From the NCBI GenBank assembly GCA_023053545.1, contig JAKZAN010000006.1, positions 11,415,412 to 11,479,411 of the forward strand: a DNA stretch of 64,000 nt, read 5' to 3'. Below, piece by piece: positions 33,201-44,000 of the stretch (its first letter is position 1; every line of letters starts with the position of its first letter). The notes below the pieces were generated by a model that was not told where the DNA came from, did not search any database, and was given only the letters and a program-made list of their open reading frames with translations. The position numbers and the translations under genes were made by a program. Source of the DNA: Lepidurus packardi. Taxonomy: Eukaryota; Arthropoda; Branchiopoda; Notostraca; Triopsidae.

Positions 33201-35029
33201 CCCGAGCCGTGATGTAGCGTTTGTTAAGGTCTGCACATTCCTTGAGACCCTCGGAAAGCTGCTGCCGTAGAACTTCGAGTGCGCTGCGGCTGCCGCGGTT
33301 TGCGGTGTGTGCATCAATTCGTTTGATACACACGTTGACGCGCTTCGTGGCTTCGGTACGAAGCTTGCGTAAAAAACGAACGTCTGACGCGTCACGTTCG
33401 TCATCTGAGAATTCATTGTTGACGTCACGCTCGACATCCGAGAATTCATTGTTGACGTCACGCTCGCCATCCGAGAATTCATTGTTGGCTGGCGCGTTGT
33501 CGTACGCCATTGTACGAATTACGAAAGTAAATGCGTCAAAAAACAAGTTTGAGATCGAAAATTTAGTACTTAACAGTTTGCGAGGCGAAAAGAAAAACCG
33601 ATTGGTTTCCCGGTCGATGCACCAAATGGTCAGCCCAAATATCGTGAGCTGGCTGGGAAACGTTACGATATCACTCTGATAATTTTAATAACAAAAACGA
33701 CTATATTTCGTCAATCGTGTGTACAGAAACAAAGAAATTTTTGGGGTTACGATGGTCGACTAACCGTTGTCGAGAACGGAACGAGAGTAACTTGCCTTCG
33801 CGAGAACATGTAATAGTAACAATGAATTTTTGCAATATTGAAATCTACCTTCCGTATCTAGTACGGAACAAGTAGGGTCTATCCTGTCAACCGGATCAGA
33901 TCCAGAGAAAAAACAGAAAGAGGGAAATGGCGAAAGACCAGTTATTTTCATACTAAAAGAAGCGGAAGGCCAAACATTCGCACAAGTCAACCCTGTCAAG
34001 CTAGGCAAGGCTCTAGAAGCTTTTCAAGTGAAAAAACTGAAAACCAAAATAACCAGAGGGGGGTACCTCTTAGCGTACCCGAAAGACGAGTTGGCTGAAG
34101 AAAAAGTGTTAAAGGTGCAAAAAATAGGAGAATGGTCGGTTGAAGCCAGATTAGCTAAGCCCTTAAACATGGTGCATGGTATAGTGCGCTTACCAGGGGT
34201 GACAAAGGAAGAAGTGGAAGAGCAAAAATTTGAAGGGGTATGTGCGGTCAGACAACTTTTCAAAATCAGAGTAAACGAAGTAGGGGAAAGGACTAAGTCA
34301 CCTACGGGTGCTTTCCATTTAATGTTTGACAAAAGCGAACTACCCAAACATATAAAGGCATGGTCTATCATCTTGCCGGTCACACCTTTTGAACCACGTC
34401 CTATCAGGTGCTACAAATGCCAACGTTTTGGACACATAAGTCTGGCCTGTACGGCTAAGGAACGATGTGGTTTCTGTGGAAAGGAGCACCGGACCAGCGG
34501 GTGTACAAGTAGGAGTCAGGAAAACGTACCAAGCTGTGCAAATTGTAAAAAAAACCATGAGGCAGGAGACATCAAATGCGAATATTATGAAGCGGCAAAA
34601 CAAAAACAACAAAGTATTAAAAAACAGCAAATTATACAAACCGTTCCGGTATTGCAAAATGAGAAGGAAAACATAAGGGTATGTCAGGAGAGTTCCATGT
34701 GGTTCACAGGTCAGAAAACCCCCCAATCTTACAGCGAAGTGACAACAGGCAAAGGTATACAACGGACTCAAACTCAGACAGCAAAAAACCCTATAGTTGA
34801 GCAGCGTCATCAAACGAAAGGGAACAGAAGTGAGAGATCAAGTGAGTCTCAACAACCGAGCATTTCAATAGCGCCCGTAATTACTAGTCTTATAGTGGAA
34901 TGCCTGTCAATACTTATCAAAACGGGTAGTTGGGAGGAAAAATGGAGGGAAATAGGTAACACATGTAAGAAAATTTTAATGGATCCATCAACTATTCAGG
35001 CCCTTATATCATGCCTGGCCAATTTCTGA
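27286..35029 (+). CDS. ORF1 (gag-like) of the I-group element, split by a BEL/Pao insertion
   Basis: The first part, 27286-27556, starts at ATG and is rich in Glu, Ser and Lys. The second, 33876-35029, includes PGVTKEEVEEQKFEGV and three CCHC-type knuckles (CYKCQRFGHISLAC, CGFCGKEHRTSGC, CANCKKNHEAGDIKC). With the insert and one AGTAG removed, the coding length is 1425 nt, exactly 475 codons including the stop. That confirms the two halves were one gene. The protein would bind the element RNA. Its last codons overlap the ATG of ORF2 at 35011. Confidence 0.85.
27557..27800 (-). repeat. 3' LTR of BEL/Pao A
   Basis: 244 bp, in plus-strand view TGGTCAGCCC...TACGGAACA. The single difference from the other LTR is A versus C in CTTGCCTT(A/C)GCG. 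Confidence 0.95.
27788..28297 (-). CDS. integrase C-terminal part of BEL/Pao A
   Basis: The frame includes LLNGRPLTHV, LTPNHFLLGRPN and FWKRWIREYAP, typical of the region after the BEL/Pao integrase core (DUF5641-like). It runs into the 3' LTR. It is one frame away from the long pol segment that ends at 28294, so a single-base break lies near 28290-28310. Confidence 0.8.
   Translation of the reverse strand: MTAMTGIESLLNGRPLTHVTVDPNEPESLTPNHFLLGRPNPRLPSDILLPEEINLKKKWRAAQVIIEHFWKRWIREYAPYLIERRKWLSERRNLQKDDIVLVVDQNSPRGQWPIGRVLETFPGKDSITRTALVKTRHGEYVRPVAKLCLLEAVSEAVTVSSNGAGDVPY
28294..31227 (-). CDS. pol: pol of BEL/Pao A (RT, RNase H, integrase)
   Basis: About 977 residues. The Pao-type RT shows LRVVFDAAARTAG, ISADIEKMFNQVG, VQVFGSASSPAICNYVL and the catalytic YVDDLLDS. 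RNase H follows with LHVFSDASQLAFGAA and FWTDAELVLKWI. The integrase zinc region (HHSSVERTLHEIR, CPTCRR) and core Asp residues (GIDYFGPF, VYSDNGTNF) come next, ending with HFGGVWESLVKSAK. Catalytic residues look complete. The frame is disrupted at both ends, where the protein should continue. Confidence 0.9.
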   Translation of the reverse strand: MDCRRSCRANNTKPHFCETNLPNWHARFIMQDDELHRSVENMWETESFGTKPATEKLLSDDDKVALKILENTVFHNGERYEAGLLWQSPEVTLPNNRNSALHRLFSMERKLRLNPEFAEMYEKAIENYLNNGHACLVPVERQNLEEKRIWYLPHHAVTNPNKLGKLRVVFDAAARTAGISLNDALLKGSDLLTNLAAILLRFRQNRIAISADIEKMFNQVGVIKSDQPALRFFWRPPGENNPPRTYQMTVQVFGSASSPAICNYVLRKTVEDSKDDFPLVPEKVQNQFYVDDLLDSVDSEQEAIEVARQVSLSLHRGGFRLTKWMSSSKVVLKAISKSERACPELNLDFDELLIERALGLKWHCEEDCFRFQFNPKGEVKTKRELLSTVASIFDPLGFVVPFLLTAKSILQDTWSLIIGWDEKLPEEMLTRIKTWCQEIKLLSHLKIPRCLRTARNPILYAQLHVFSDASQLAFGAAVYGRFIHSDGQVTVNLIFAKSRVAPRRALCIPRLELQGAVLAVRIGTMVQKEMTLPFSTITFWTDAELVLKWINSKTCKFHVFVANRVSEILEHSKKGKWRYVPTSENPADDCSRGLAGSVLVEPNHRWFRGPGFLYEDESNWPTTSISPPEPSQDDPEVKWVGHQSVDSSRPVNDFINRARNLDLLKGTIAYVLRFIQALKGQRATKRDLTALEINQAMNVCIRVTQEVAFSQETSNLRGDKPIHANSRISKLNPYLDEEGILRARGRLENSTLEPGVKNPVILPDDCPLSKLVIAQAHQRLHHSSVERTLHEIRLTYWILKGRKSIRSCVARCPTCRRNNAKPQIPLMAALPEHRLQPFLPPFTHTGIDYFGPFHVTILRRTVKRYGCLFTCLVTRAVHIEVAHSLDTDLFLQAFSRFCDRRGKPKVVYSDNGTNFVAGERELRNLIANLNEERLVHSLALDSIEWHFSPPAAPHFGGVWESLVKSAKVALRSVLNKS
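31035..32258 (-). CDS. gag zinc knuckles and protease of BEL/Pao A
   Basis: This frame carries CQVCAKVGHSISDC and a second CX2CX4HX4C knuckle (CFSCLEDSHRSREC), then the protease motif VHALLDTGSEVSLIRR. BEL/Pao elements normally make one gag-pol polyprotein. Here the frame changes near 32050-32090 (from gag) and near 31130-31200 (to pol). Confidence 0.85.
   Translation of the reverse strand: MPELSLRNCLTLHSYALKISKLFKNLLTKSMALLRPLSTVGITKTCNRTQPCHSLSTNCPSLSEIDGGKEYLVQSKHVYATSENSAPKTCQVCAKVGHSISDCRKFAALQTKERAEVVKEKSLCFSCLEDSHRSRECGRKQACAVDGCKEKHHPLLHGAPRVYPNRSPAKSQPGPAVYHMRFAPGRIVLLSLVPVIISKNGKSLRVHALLDTGSEVSLIRRDVARSLSLNGPEKNIHLETFHGNDPVLRVKTVEFEVSSLDGKSVVQVWGALTVPNLNISNRRYDFQRLQKAHNHLRGLELPEMKDEDVTVLLGMDVVEAHEPLAILKPARGTVGPRAVQTIFGWTVVGPVEQTIQSRTSARQIFRIGMQDSSCKMTNYIAPLKTCGRRRVSVPSQPLRSYSLMTTR
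31912..33546 (-). CDS. gag: gag of BEL/Pao A
   Basis: 544 residues. Near the N-terminus a short peptide repeat (NNEFSD followed by ERD) occurs three times, encoded by a DNA repeat at about 33405-33485. A long charged coiled-coil region (EEEEQRAQLARERRHYENEV) follows, and then a DUF1759-like capsid segment (ITPFNGDPRRWTMFIANFR). The C-terminal residues come from a shifted frame. It would form the particle core. Confidence 0.85.
   Translation of the reverse strand: MFFDAFTFVIRTMAYDNAPANNEFSDGERDVNNEFSDVERDVNNEFSDDERDASDVRFLRKLRTEATKRVNVCIKRIDAHTANRGSRSALEVLRQQLSEGLKECADLNKRYITARGLKDRQRANAEAYLTKIERDAFASFLNIEEYRSSRANDPPSSIVSRSLISSRSSRSSRSPAEGSIASKSSSMRHRESQLRLASAELRLHRLNEDAVEEEACRKRLREMQMQLEEEEQRAQLARERRHYENEVAQLRLEANSLREEVEEVVGEPMLITGTATRPSNVSLDVRVSPTHQTALVPDRSETTTPASTNERTVANATYRREEVANREDAWIYEESENRGERSSHGGKSSGLPKITITPFNGDPRRWTMFIANFRALIHESGCSDAQKLAYLRELLYDRVRGSIAQTLHSPSLYKTALAELQRRYGHPHLIARAFIAKLLNITQLRSENFEALQEFANEVHGAVTSLEHCGYHQDLQSNATLSQLVNKLPKPLRNRWGERVFSTIEACLCNERKLCPKNLPSMRESWAQYFRLSKIRRVADEGAC
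33607..33624 (-). promoter_or_regulatory. primer-binding site of BEL/Pao A, tRNA-Gly-like
   Basis: Two bases inside the 5' LTR, the minus strand reads TGGTGCATCGACCGGGAA. This resembles the complement of the 3' end of tRNA-Gly, with two mismatches to the sequence I remember. Confidence 0.6.
33627..33870 (-). repeat. 5' LTR of BEL/Pao A
   Basis: 244 bp, one base different from the 27557-27800 copy. AGTAG follows directly, matching the duplication at 27552. Confidence 0.95.
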
Positions 35030-38000
35030 AAATACTAGCTTGGAATGCCCGGAGCATAAAACCACACCTAGCAGGCTTATGCACATATATTAGTGAAATG
35101 AATAAAAAACCTGATATAATATTTGTATGTGAAACATGGCTAAAGACGGAAGAACGTGCTAGTATTAAAGGGTATGATATATATAGGAAGGATAGAAATA
35201 GCGGATCTAGGGGAGGGGGAATTTTATTTTGGGTTCGTAACACAATATAAGTAGAGTGGATTCGACTGAGAGAATTCTGGCTCGGGGTATTAGAAATAGG
35301 TGGTTTAAAAATTAAATGGGAGGGTGATAGCTGTCGGAAATTCCGATTTCCTCCTTTCTGTCCTATCTCCTTTCTATCCTACCTCCTATTCTATTTTTCG
35401 CAGCACGCGTTCAATGTTCAGTTTTGTACCCTATCGATCGCTTCTTTCTGTTTTTCAAATTATTGATCCATTCTTTTCAATCCACCCTGCACGTGCTGCC
35501 AAAGCTAACCTTTCCTTCAGTACTTCTAAACCTTTCTTCCAGTTCTTTCTCTGACATTTGGCCCCCCATAAAAGGCAGTCGTTTTTCGATAGAGACCAAT
35601 GTTCCACTGCACCTTGGTGCAAGCTCTCTCCTACCTTTGTATGTGCGCTGCCTTGCTGGCATTAATAAAAGTCGTAAGAACGAACCAAAAACTTATCCAT
35701 TAAAAATACACAACGCAGGGTTTAAGTTTCCCCAATATTTAACTGACCAATATTTCCGACATTTTGGTGCCGTGACCAGGATGCCAGCATCGCTCATACC
35801 CCTCAAGAGGTCCCGTGGCATGTTCTATACCTTCATCAAAGGTTTGAAAGTGAACGTGGACGAGTACATGAATGGCCCGACAACCCCCGCAGAAAAGAAG
35901 CAGAAGCTGGTACGCACTCTTCAAACCCTCGAGACAAAATTCGCCTCGATCTCCTCCCTGGACGCCAAGATCCTCGACTTAACGCCCCAGGAGGAATTAG
36001 AAGAAGAAGAAAAGGCCATCCGTTACGAAATCGAATATGAGGATTACGTGGTATACCTACAGTCTGGCATCTCCCAACTGCAAGGTATCATCAGTGTACA
36101 GCCTCCCCCAAGCCCCGCGGTCCCCGTACCCCCTTACCCAAGAAAGTCCAAACTTCCCGAACTTAAATTACCCTTTTTTGATGGAAGTCCCATGAACTGG
36201 CAGAACTTCTGGGATACGTTTAAGTCCGAGATCCACGGAAATACCGAGTTATCGTCTGTTCATAAATTCCACTACCTCATCGGACAACTCCAAAAGGAAG
36301 CAAGGGAGACTGTGAAAGGATTATCCCCCTCTGACGTAAACTACACATTGGCCATTGATCTCCTACTCGAACGGTTTGGAAAACCTGAAAAGCTTATCCA
36401 GCATCACATCAGAGCCTTACAGGATTTGAAGTTTTCTGCGGATTCAGTCTCAGGATTGAAGAGTTTTGTACTCACCCTAGAGCAACATCTGAGAGAACTC
36501 GAAGCCTTAGGAAGACCCATCAACGATTATGGCGACTTTCTGGTTTGCCAAATTCAAGACAAGCTACCCTCGACTCTCAAGCAAAATATGTATAGAAGTC
36601 GTGGTAATTCTTCCTGGGATCTGCTCTCATTGCGTCAAGTCTTAAAATTAGAACTGGACATCGCCGAATCGTGTGAATCCCCCAAACCCCCCTCCAAACC
36701 AATCGACGACAAGCCTAAGTTCCAACCCCCCAAGACTCCCGCGGCCTCAGCCCTACTGACGGCTGCACCGATCAGCCCCAAGTCAGATATGACCTCCAAA
36801 CCCCCTAAATGTGCGTTTTGCCAAGGACCCCACAAGCCACAAGACTGTCCGCGGTACCCGACCATTCCCGAACGATTTGCTTAGCAAAGGAGAAGCGAAT
36901 GTGTTTCAATTGTCTGGCCCATTCCAGCCACTCCAAGGCTTCCGAATGTAAATCCAAGTTTCGCTGTATGATATGCAAGCGTGCCCATCATACTAGTCTC
37001 CATCTTTCGCGTCCTCCCGCTCCATCTACACCAGAGAATGAACCTGAATCGTTGACAACTGCTATGTCTGTCCATAGCGATTGTTCTTCCTCATCGCAAT
37101 CTTCCCCGTTACCTCAGCTAGTTTTCCTCAAGATTGCAGAGGCCCCTGTCATGGTGAATGGTCGGAGCACAACCGCGAACATATTGTTCGATGATGGCGC
37201 ACAACGGTCTTTCGTAACTGAAGGGTTACTTAAGAAGCTAAGACACAAGCCTCGCCATTCGCAAACAACCAATCTTCATACCTTCGGAGCACAACCTCAA
37301 AAGACCAAGCTACCTACCACCCAAATATCTATCCTCAACCTTCGTAATGAAGCTCAAGATCTTTTAGTGAATGTAGTCCCCAGTATCGTAGCTCCTCTTA
37401 ATCTTCGCTCGCCTATCAGTATTTCCAGCTACCCGTATCTCCGAGACCTCCCCTTAGCTCACCCCAACGTAAACCAAGATCTCTTGGAAATTGATGTACT
37501 AATCGGAGCTGACCATTCATGGGAATTTATTGAAGACGACGTCGTCCGTGGAAATGGGCCAATCGCAATCCGCTCTACCCTTGGATATTTACTGTCAGGA
37601 CCCGCGCACACTGGATCACAAACCTCGAATTCGTGCTCCCTGTTACTGGTTGGTCAAGGACCTTCTTCCGAAGAACGCAACTTGGAAGATTTCTGGCAAA
37701 TTGAGTCAATTGGTATCACTTCCACAAAACCCGACGACATCTACCTGCGAGAGTACCAAGATTCCAAAGTGAACCGCCAAGAGGATGGAAGGTATTGCGC
37801 TAAGCTTGCCTGGAAGGAAGACCATCCCTCACTTCCCTCAAATTTCAACGTTGCTAATTCTCGCACAACCAACCTACTGAAGCGCCTTCGAAAAGATCCA
37901 AAAACTCTGGAGCAGTACGATTCGATTTTCAAGGAGTACGAAGAAAGAGGATTCATCGAAAAAGTCAGCAATGAGCTTCCAACTCGACCTTCAAATACCC

Positions 38001-41000
38001 ACTATCTCCCCCATCGCCACGTGGTGAAGGATTCCTTAACCACGCCCATTCGCGTCGTATTCGACTGTTCTTGTCAATCGGAGCCAGGTCAACCCAGTCT
38101 AAATCACTGTTTGGATCCCGGACCCTCCCTTCTCAACGATCTTTGTGGAATATTACTTCGTTTTAGAGAGCACAAGTTCGTCGTTTCAGCTGATATCGAG
38201 AAAGCATTTTTGAACATCACGCTTGCTGAAGAAGATCGCGATTTCCTACGTTTCCTATGGCCCAGGAATCCGCCGGATCCGACTTCTCCATTCGGTACCT
38301 ATCGAATTCGAGTCGTGCTTTTTGGTGCCTCCTGCTCTCCGTTTATTTTGTTAGCGGTTCTGGATAAACATCTAACATCATATAACACCCCCCAGGCTCG
38401 AACCCTCAAGAAAAATATATATATGGATAACTTGCTAGACGGAGCTACCAGCGAAAATCAACTCGTCACTTTATACCACCAATCGCGACACATGTTAGCT
38501 GAGGCAAAGATGAACCTGCGAGATTGGTCTACAAATAGTCCGCTTCTGAGGAAACAGCTAGTCCTAGACCACACATTGTCATCAAGCGCTACGGTTAACA
38601 TCCTTGGATTAAAGTGGCTTACAGAAACCGATTCCCTCACTTACCCCTCCTTTGACCTTGGACCCCTTACGCCTAAGCCTACGAAGCGATCAGTACTCCA
38701 ACAGATAAGCCGGATTTTCGATCCCCTAGGGTTTCTGGGCCCCATTACTATTTCTGGCAAGATCCTTATGCAAGGAATCTGGAAAAGTGGAATCGCCTGG
38801 GATGAAACACTTACACCAACCCTACTCCAGTCCTGGTCAGTCGTCTTAAAAGAACTCACCCTCATCGAAGGCGTGGAACTCCCTCGCCTCTATGTATCAC
38901 ATCCAAGCGCTGCGACTAGCCTCCACATCTTTGCCGACGCCAGCCCTCAAGCTTATGGAGTAGTAGCCTATTTGGTTGGTCATCAGGAATCGTCCTTCGT
39001 CTTTTCAAAATCACGCGTTGCCCCTCTTAAGACATTGACTCTTCCTCATCTCGAATTACTTGCCCTACTCTTAGCTTGTCGCCTCGCCACCTATTTAAAG
39101 GAAAATCTCCCTTCCGAGTCCCCCAGACCTGTCCATATTTGGACGGATTCGCAAATTGCACTACACTGGGCCACTGGCTCACGTCCTCCACGTCGAGTTC
39201 TCGAAAATCGGATTAATGAAATTAAGCGCCTGACTGCGAACCTCCAAGCAGAAATTCTACACTGCTCCACCTCCGATAATCCAGCAGATCTTCTCACCCG
39301 TGGCATATCTTTCACGAAGTTTCAACAATCAACCCTCTGGCAACATGGACCGGAACTGCTAAAGCACCCGCTATCGGCATCTCCTATATCCCTTAACGTT
39401 GCACTCGTGATTCAAACAGACCCCCCATCGGTAACAACCCAACCGATAGTGCCGGAGATTTTCTCGCGATTCCGTTCGTGGACCAGATTACTCCATGTGC
39501 TCTCCTGGATCTTTAGGTTTTTTTTACCAAAAGTAGGAATTCCGCAAAGAGAGTCGGACCCCTTTCAGTAGAAGAATTAACCTTCACCGAAGAATGGATT
39601 TTTCGTCGCACGCAAGAGCTAGATTTCCCTGAAGTTTACGATGCTTTAGCTTCAACTACGCCCTAAAAAAAAATCGCAATTATCCGTCAACTTGGGCTGT
39701 ACCTAAGCGAAAAGGGACTCATTCGATGCAAAGAAAGGATGCAGAACGCTTCGCTTCCCATTACTGCTCGTAACCCCCTTTTAATCTCGAATTGTTCATC
39801 GATTACACCCCTGTTAATTCGCCATCACCACGAAGAAACTGTCCATTCTGGCGCGAATTCCTTGCTTACCTGTCTTCGACAGCGTTTCTGGATTCCCGCC
39901 GTTTTACCCGTTGTTAAGCGCGTCATTCGTGAGTGTCTACCCTGCCAGCGACTCAGTAGCACTCCGTATGGCGTAGCCCAAGCTGCTCCGTTACCCCACT
40001 TCCGGATCTCTCCTGGCATCCCTTTCGAAGTCACGGGAGTGGATTTTCTAGGACCCCTTTTCGTTAAGGATTCGACTTCGGACAAGCAAGAGCTCAAGCA
40101 GTACATTTGTTTATTCACTTGTGCAAAAATTCGTGCTGTGCACCTAGAATTGGTAAACGATCTCAAGATTGCGACTTTCCTGCATGCTATGCAGCGTTTC
40201 ATCTACAGGAAAGGATGTCCTCGGTTGTTAATCTCTGACAATGCCACCACGTTCGAGGCTGCGTCTAGCTTCCTATCCAATAACTCTGCTTCTCAAGTCC
40301 TACAATCTTACCTCGCAGAGAAGAAGATCGTTTGGAAACACATACCGAAACGAGCTCCCTGGTACGGAGGATTTTGGGAGCGGCTAGTAGGCATGACCAA
40401 GGCCCTGTTGAAGCGTCATTTAGGAAGGGCACGGATTAACAAACAAGATCTTGAAACCTTGATTGTCGCTATAGAAGCACAATTGAACAATCGACCTCTA
40501 ACGGCGAACTCTGCCGATTTGAATGATTTAGACCCCTTGACCCCCTCTCACTTTCTTCATGGACGATTCTTGCCTACCCTATGTTGCACGACTCTTTACG
40601 AAGAACCTGAGTATGGAACGCCTGATGACCTGACCAGGTCTTTCCTCAACCTACAAACAATATTGGGTAGCTTTTGGAAGCGTTGGTCTCAAGAATATCT
40701 GACGTCACTTCGCCAACATCATTCCATCGTATCCGCGACAAAAATTACGGAGCCTAAGATTGGTGAATTAGTCCACATTCATGACGATGGCAAGAGACAA
40801 TTTTGGAAACTAGGTCTCATTACGGGACTAGAACGTGGGAAAGATGGAGTCGTTCGTTCGGTTTCTCTTCGGACTGCTAATGGCACTACGAATCGTCCTA
40901 TTACTCGTCTCTACCCCTTAGAACTCCAACCAGAAGAAACTTCGCCCGAAGAGGACGCACCGTCAGCGATACCCAATCCTATACAAGGTGTACGCAAGCG

Positions 41001-44000
41001 ACATCCACGAGAAGCCGCCGAGATAGCTCGCATTCGGATTCGCAAGATAGCCTCCGACGAAATCGCATAACTACAATTCCGGCCGGCGGGAGAATGTCGG
41101 AAATTCCGATTTCCTCCTTTCTGTCCTATCTCCTTTCTATCCTACTTCCTATTCTATTTTTCGCAGCACGCGTTCAATGTTCAGTTTTGTACCCTATCGA
41201 TCGCTTCTTTCTGTTTTTCAAATTATTGATCCATTCTTTTCGATCCACCCTGCACGTGCTGCCAAAGCTAACCTTTCCTTCAGTACTTCTAAACCTTTCT
41301 TCCAGTTCTTTCTCTGACATTTGGCCCCCTATAAAAGGCAGTCGTTTTTCGATAGAGACCAATGTTCCACTGCACCTTGGTGCAAGCTCTCTCCTACCTT
41401 TGTATGTGCGCTGCCTTGCTGGCATTAATAAAAGTCGTAAGAACGAACCAAAAACTTACCCATTAAAAATACACAACGCAGGGTTTAAGTTTCCCCAATA
41501 TTTAACTGACCAATATTTCCGACAATAGCATACATTTATTAGGAGTTTACTTACAACTACAACAAGGGGAAAATAGGAATCAAATAACAAAAGAAGAGTA
41601 TAAATTTTATCTTGACCAGATTGGCGAAAACAGCAAAACGCTCCTCGTTGGGGACTTTAATTCGCATCACCCTCTGTGGGGGAGGAAAAACGCTGACTAT
41701 AGAGGGAAGGTATTTGTCAAATTTTTAGAATAATGGGAAAAATTAATGTTAATAAGCCCGAAAGGGGAAGGTACATGTTTAGCGGGGAGGAACAAACCGT
41801 CAACACTGGATTTATGCTTTGCTTCTAGTAACATATACGACAAGGCACGAGCTGAAGTAGGTGGACTATTACAAAGCGATCATTTGCCTTTGATTATTAA
41901 TCTGGAGGGTGCCTCTAACAATAGGGACAGGGAAACAACTCAACGTTGGCTCTTTAGCAAAGCAAAATGGAAGGATTGGTACGCAGAATTAGAGAGACTG
42001 GATATTCAAAACCTGACCGAAACGGGGAGGGTAGAAGAACGATATAAGAATTTCATAGACCAGCTAACTACAGTGAGCAAAAAGCACATTAGACTCTTGG
42101 GAGGGAGTACTAATGGGTCATCGCAGCTCAGAACCAATAAGCTGACAGACAAAATTAGGAAACCTTGGTGGGATGAGAATTGCAGCAAAGAACTAAGCAA
42201 AGCTAGAGTAGCATATAGAACGTTGAGACGTAACCCTAGTTCAGAAAATGTTGATGAATGCAAAAGAGCACAAGCGCGCAGCAAGCAAACCTCCCAAAAG
42301 GTAAAAAGGCAATTCTGGAGAAATAAAGTTGAGAGTTTTGGTATCAATACACCAATGAAAGAAGCGTGGGGATTAATTCGGGCAATGGAAGGTAAGGGTA
42401 GAACGCGTGTAAGGAAAATCACCAACCCAACGGGTGAGGTAATAGAAAGCGACGAAGAGACGGCAGAAATGTTTGCACGACATTTTGGCAACTTCCAATC
42501 GACAGCACCGGAACTTATTAACCCAGATGTGGATGATGACGTGATAGAATTAGACATCATCGGATATATGGGAAGAAGTAGTGAAATGAAAGAACTGGAC
42601 AACCCTTTTACTGTATGGGAATTTACAGAAGTCATTCGCAAACTACCAAAAACTAGTCAGGGAAAAGACATGGTCCCTTATACAATAATAGAAAGACTTC
42701 TCAACAATTTTAAACAAGCTTTGTTCAGTATTTATAACTACATTTTGGAGACAGGTGTGATACCCGCTGACTGGAAAAACGCAGTAGTCATTCCCATACC
42801 AAAGCCGAATAAAGACCCCGCGAAGTGTGAGTCATACAGACCCATATCATTAATATCATGCCTAGCCAAAATTTTCGAAAGGATGATAATCAGAAGAGTA
42901 ACCTGGTTTACAGAAAAGAACCCTATAATGTCTCCATGTCAGACGGGGTTCAGAGTAGGCCGTAGTACAGTGGACCAGTTGGTCAGGATGAAAAACGACT
43001 GTCAAACTGCTTACGAGGCAGGAGGTGTAGCAGTCTTAGTACTAATAGATATTAAACAAGCATACGACGGAGTATGGATAGATGGTCTTCTCAAAAAGAT
43101 GGGAGAGAGAGGCATTAAAGGGAAACTACTAACCGTAATACGAAGTTTTTTAAAAGACAGAACCCTCCAAGTCAGAGTGGGTGCACACCTGTCGACAGAA
43201 ATTCCAATGAAAAAAGGTATTCCACAGGGATCAGTGATGTCCCCTTGGCTATTTAATATAATGATGGCAGACCTGTCAAGTGTACTAGGACAGGGAAGTA
43301 TATCGATTTTTGCAGATGATATTGCCCTGTGGGTTTCAGGGGCTGAACTGGAGATTGCAATGACAAAGGCCAGTAATATTCTCGGGGATGTTAACTCGTG
43401 GTGTGGAAAAAATGGTCTAAAAATTTCGACTGAAAAATCAAATTTCATGGTAATCACTCGAAAACGAAAATTAGAAAGCAGACGGAAATTGAAGATCAAT
43501 GGGAAGGAGCTAGCGAGAGTGGAGACGGCTAAATTTCTGGGTTTGACCTTTAATAAGACTTTGTCTTTCTCAGAACATCTAGATGACATCAAGATAAAAG
43601 GGATGAAAGCAATAGGGTTGATCAGCAGACTAGCAGGGACCAGTTGGGGGAGTAGTCAACAAGTCATGAAGTCTATCAAGGGTTAATAAGGTAAAAACTG
43701 GAATATGGCTCCATAATATACAAGGATATAAATGTTAAAAAACTTCAATGCCTTGAGGTGATCCAAAACAGAGCCCTGAGAATTATTCTAGGAGCCACCA
43801 AAACGACACCGATAGCAGTACTATTGTGTGCAACAGGTACCATACCTCTCAAGGACAGAAGGGACCTGTTAAGCTGGCTTTACACTGGCCTGTCAGCGTG
43901 TCAAAACACGCGACAGACAACAGACAACCACGGAAAAAAGCAGAAAACTCGACACAAGCAGCCTGACAGACGCAGACAGACGAAGTTGAGCGCTGCTCTA

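Larger units (their letters stand above)
27557..33870 (-). mobile_element. BEL/Pao LTR retrotransposon A
   Basis: Two 244-bp LTRs (minus-strand TGTTCC...TGACCA) differ at one base. A 5-bp target duplication AGTAG flanks it (27552-27556 and 33871-33875). Internal genes run on the minus strand: gag, protease, RT, RNase H, integrase and a C-terminal DUF5641-like part. It lies in ORF1 of the I-group element, in the opposite orientation. Confidence 0.95.
35332..41524 (+). mobile_element. BEL/Pao LTR retrotransposon B
   Basis: Two 430-bp LTRs (TGTCGG...CCGACA) differ at four positions. The target duplication ATAGC is at 35327-35331 and 41525-41529. It sits in the endonuclease part of the I-group ORF2, in the same orientation. 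Gag, pol and integrase segments are present with frame breaks. It is a different lineage from BEL/Pao A: the LTR, primer tRNA and proteins all differ. Confidence 0.95.

Noticed and set aside
43872..43900. A 4-bp AGCT target duplication for the Harbinger element
   Set aside because: AGCT is its own complement, so it is better read as part of the inverted ends; the outer TTA fits the family rule.
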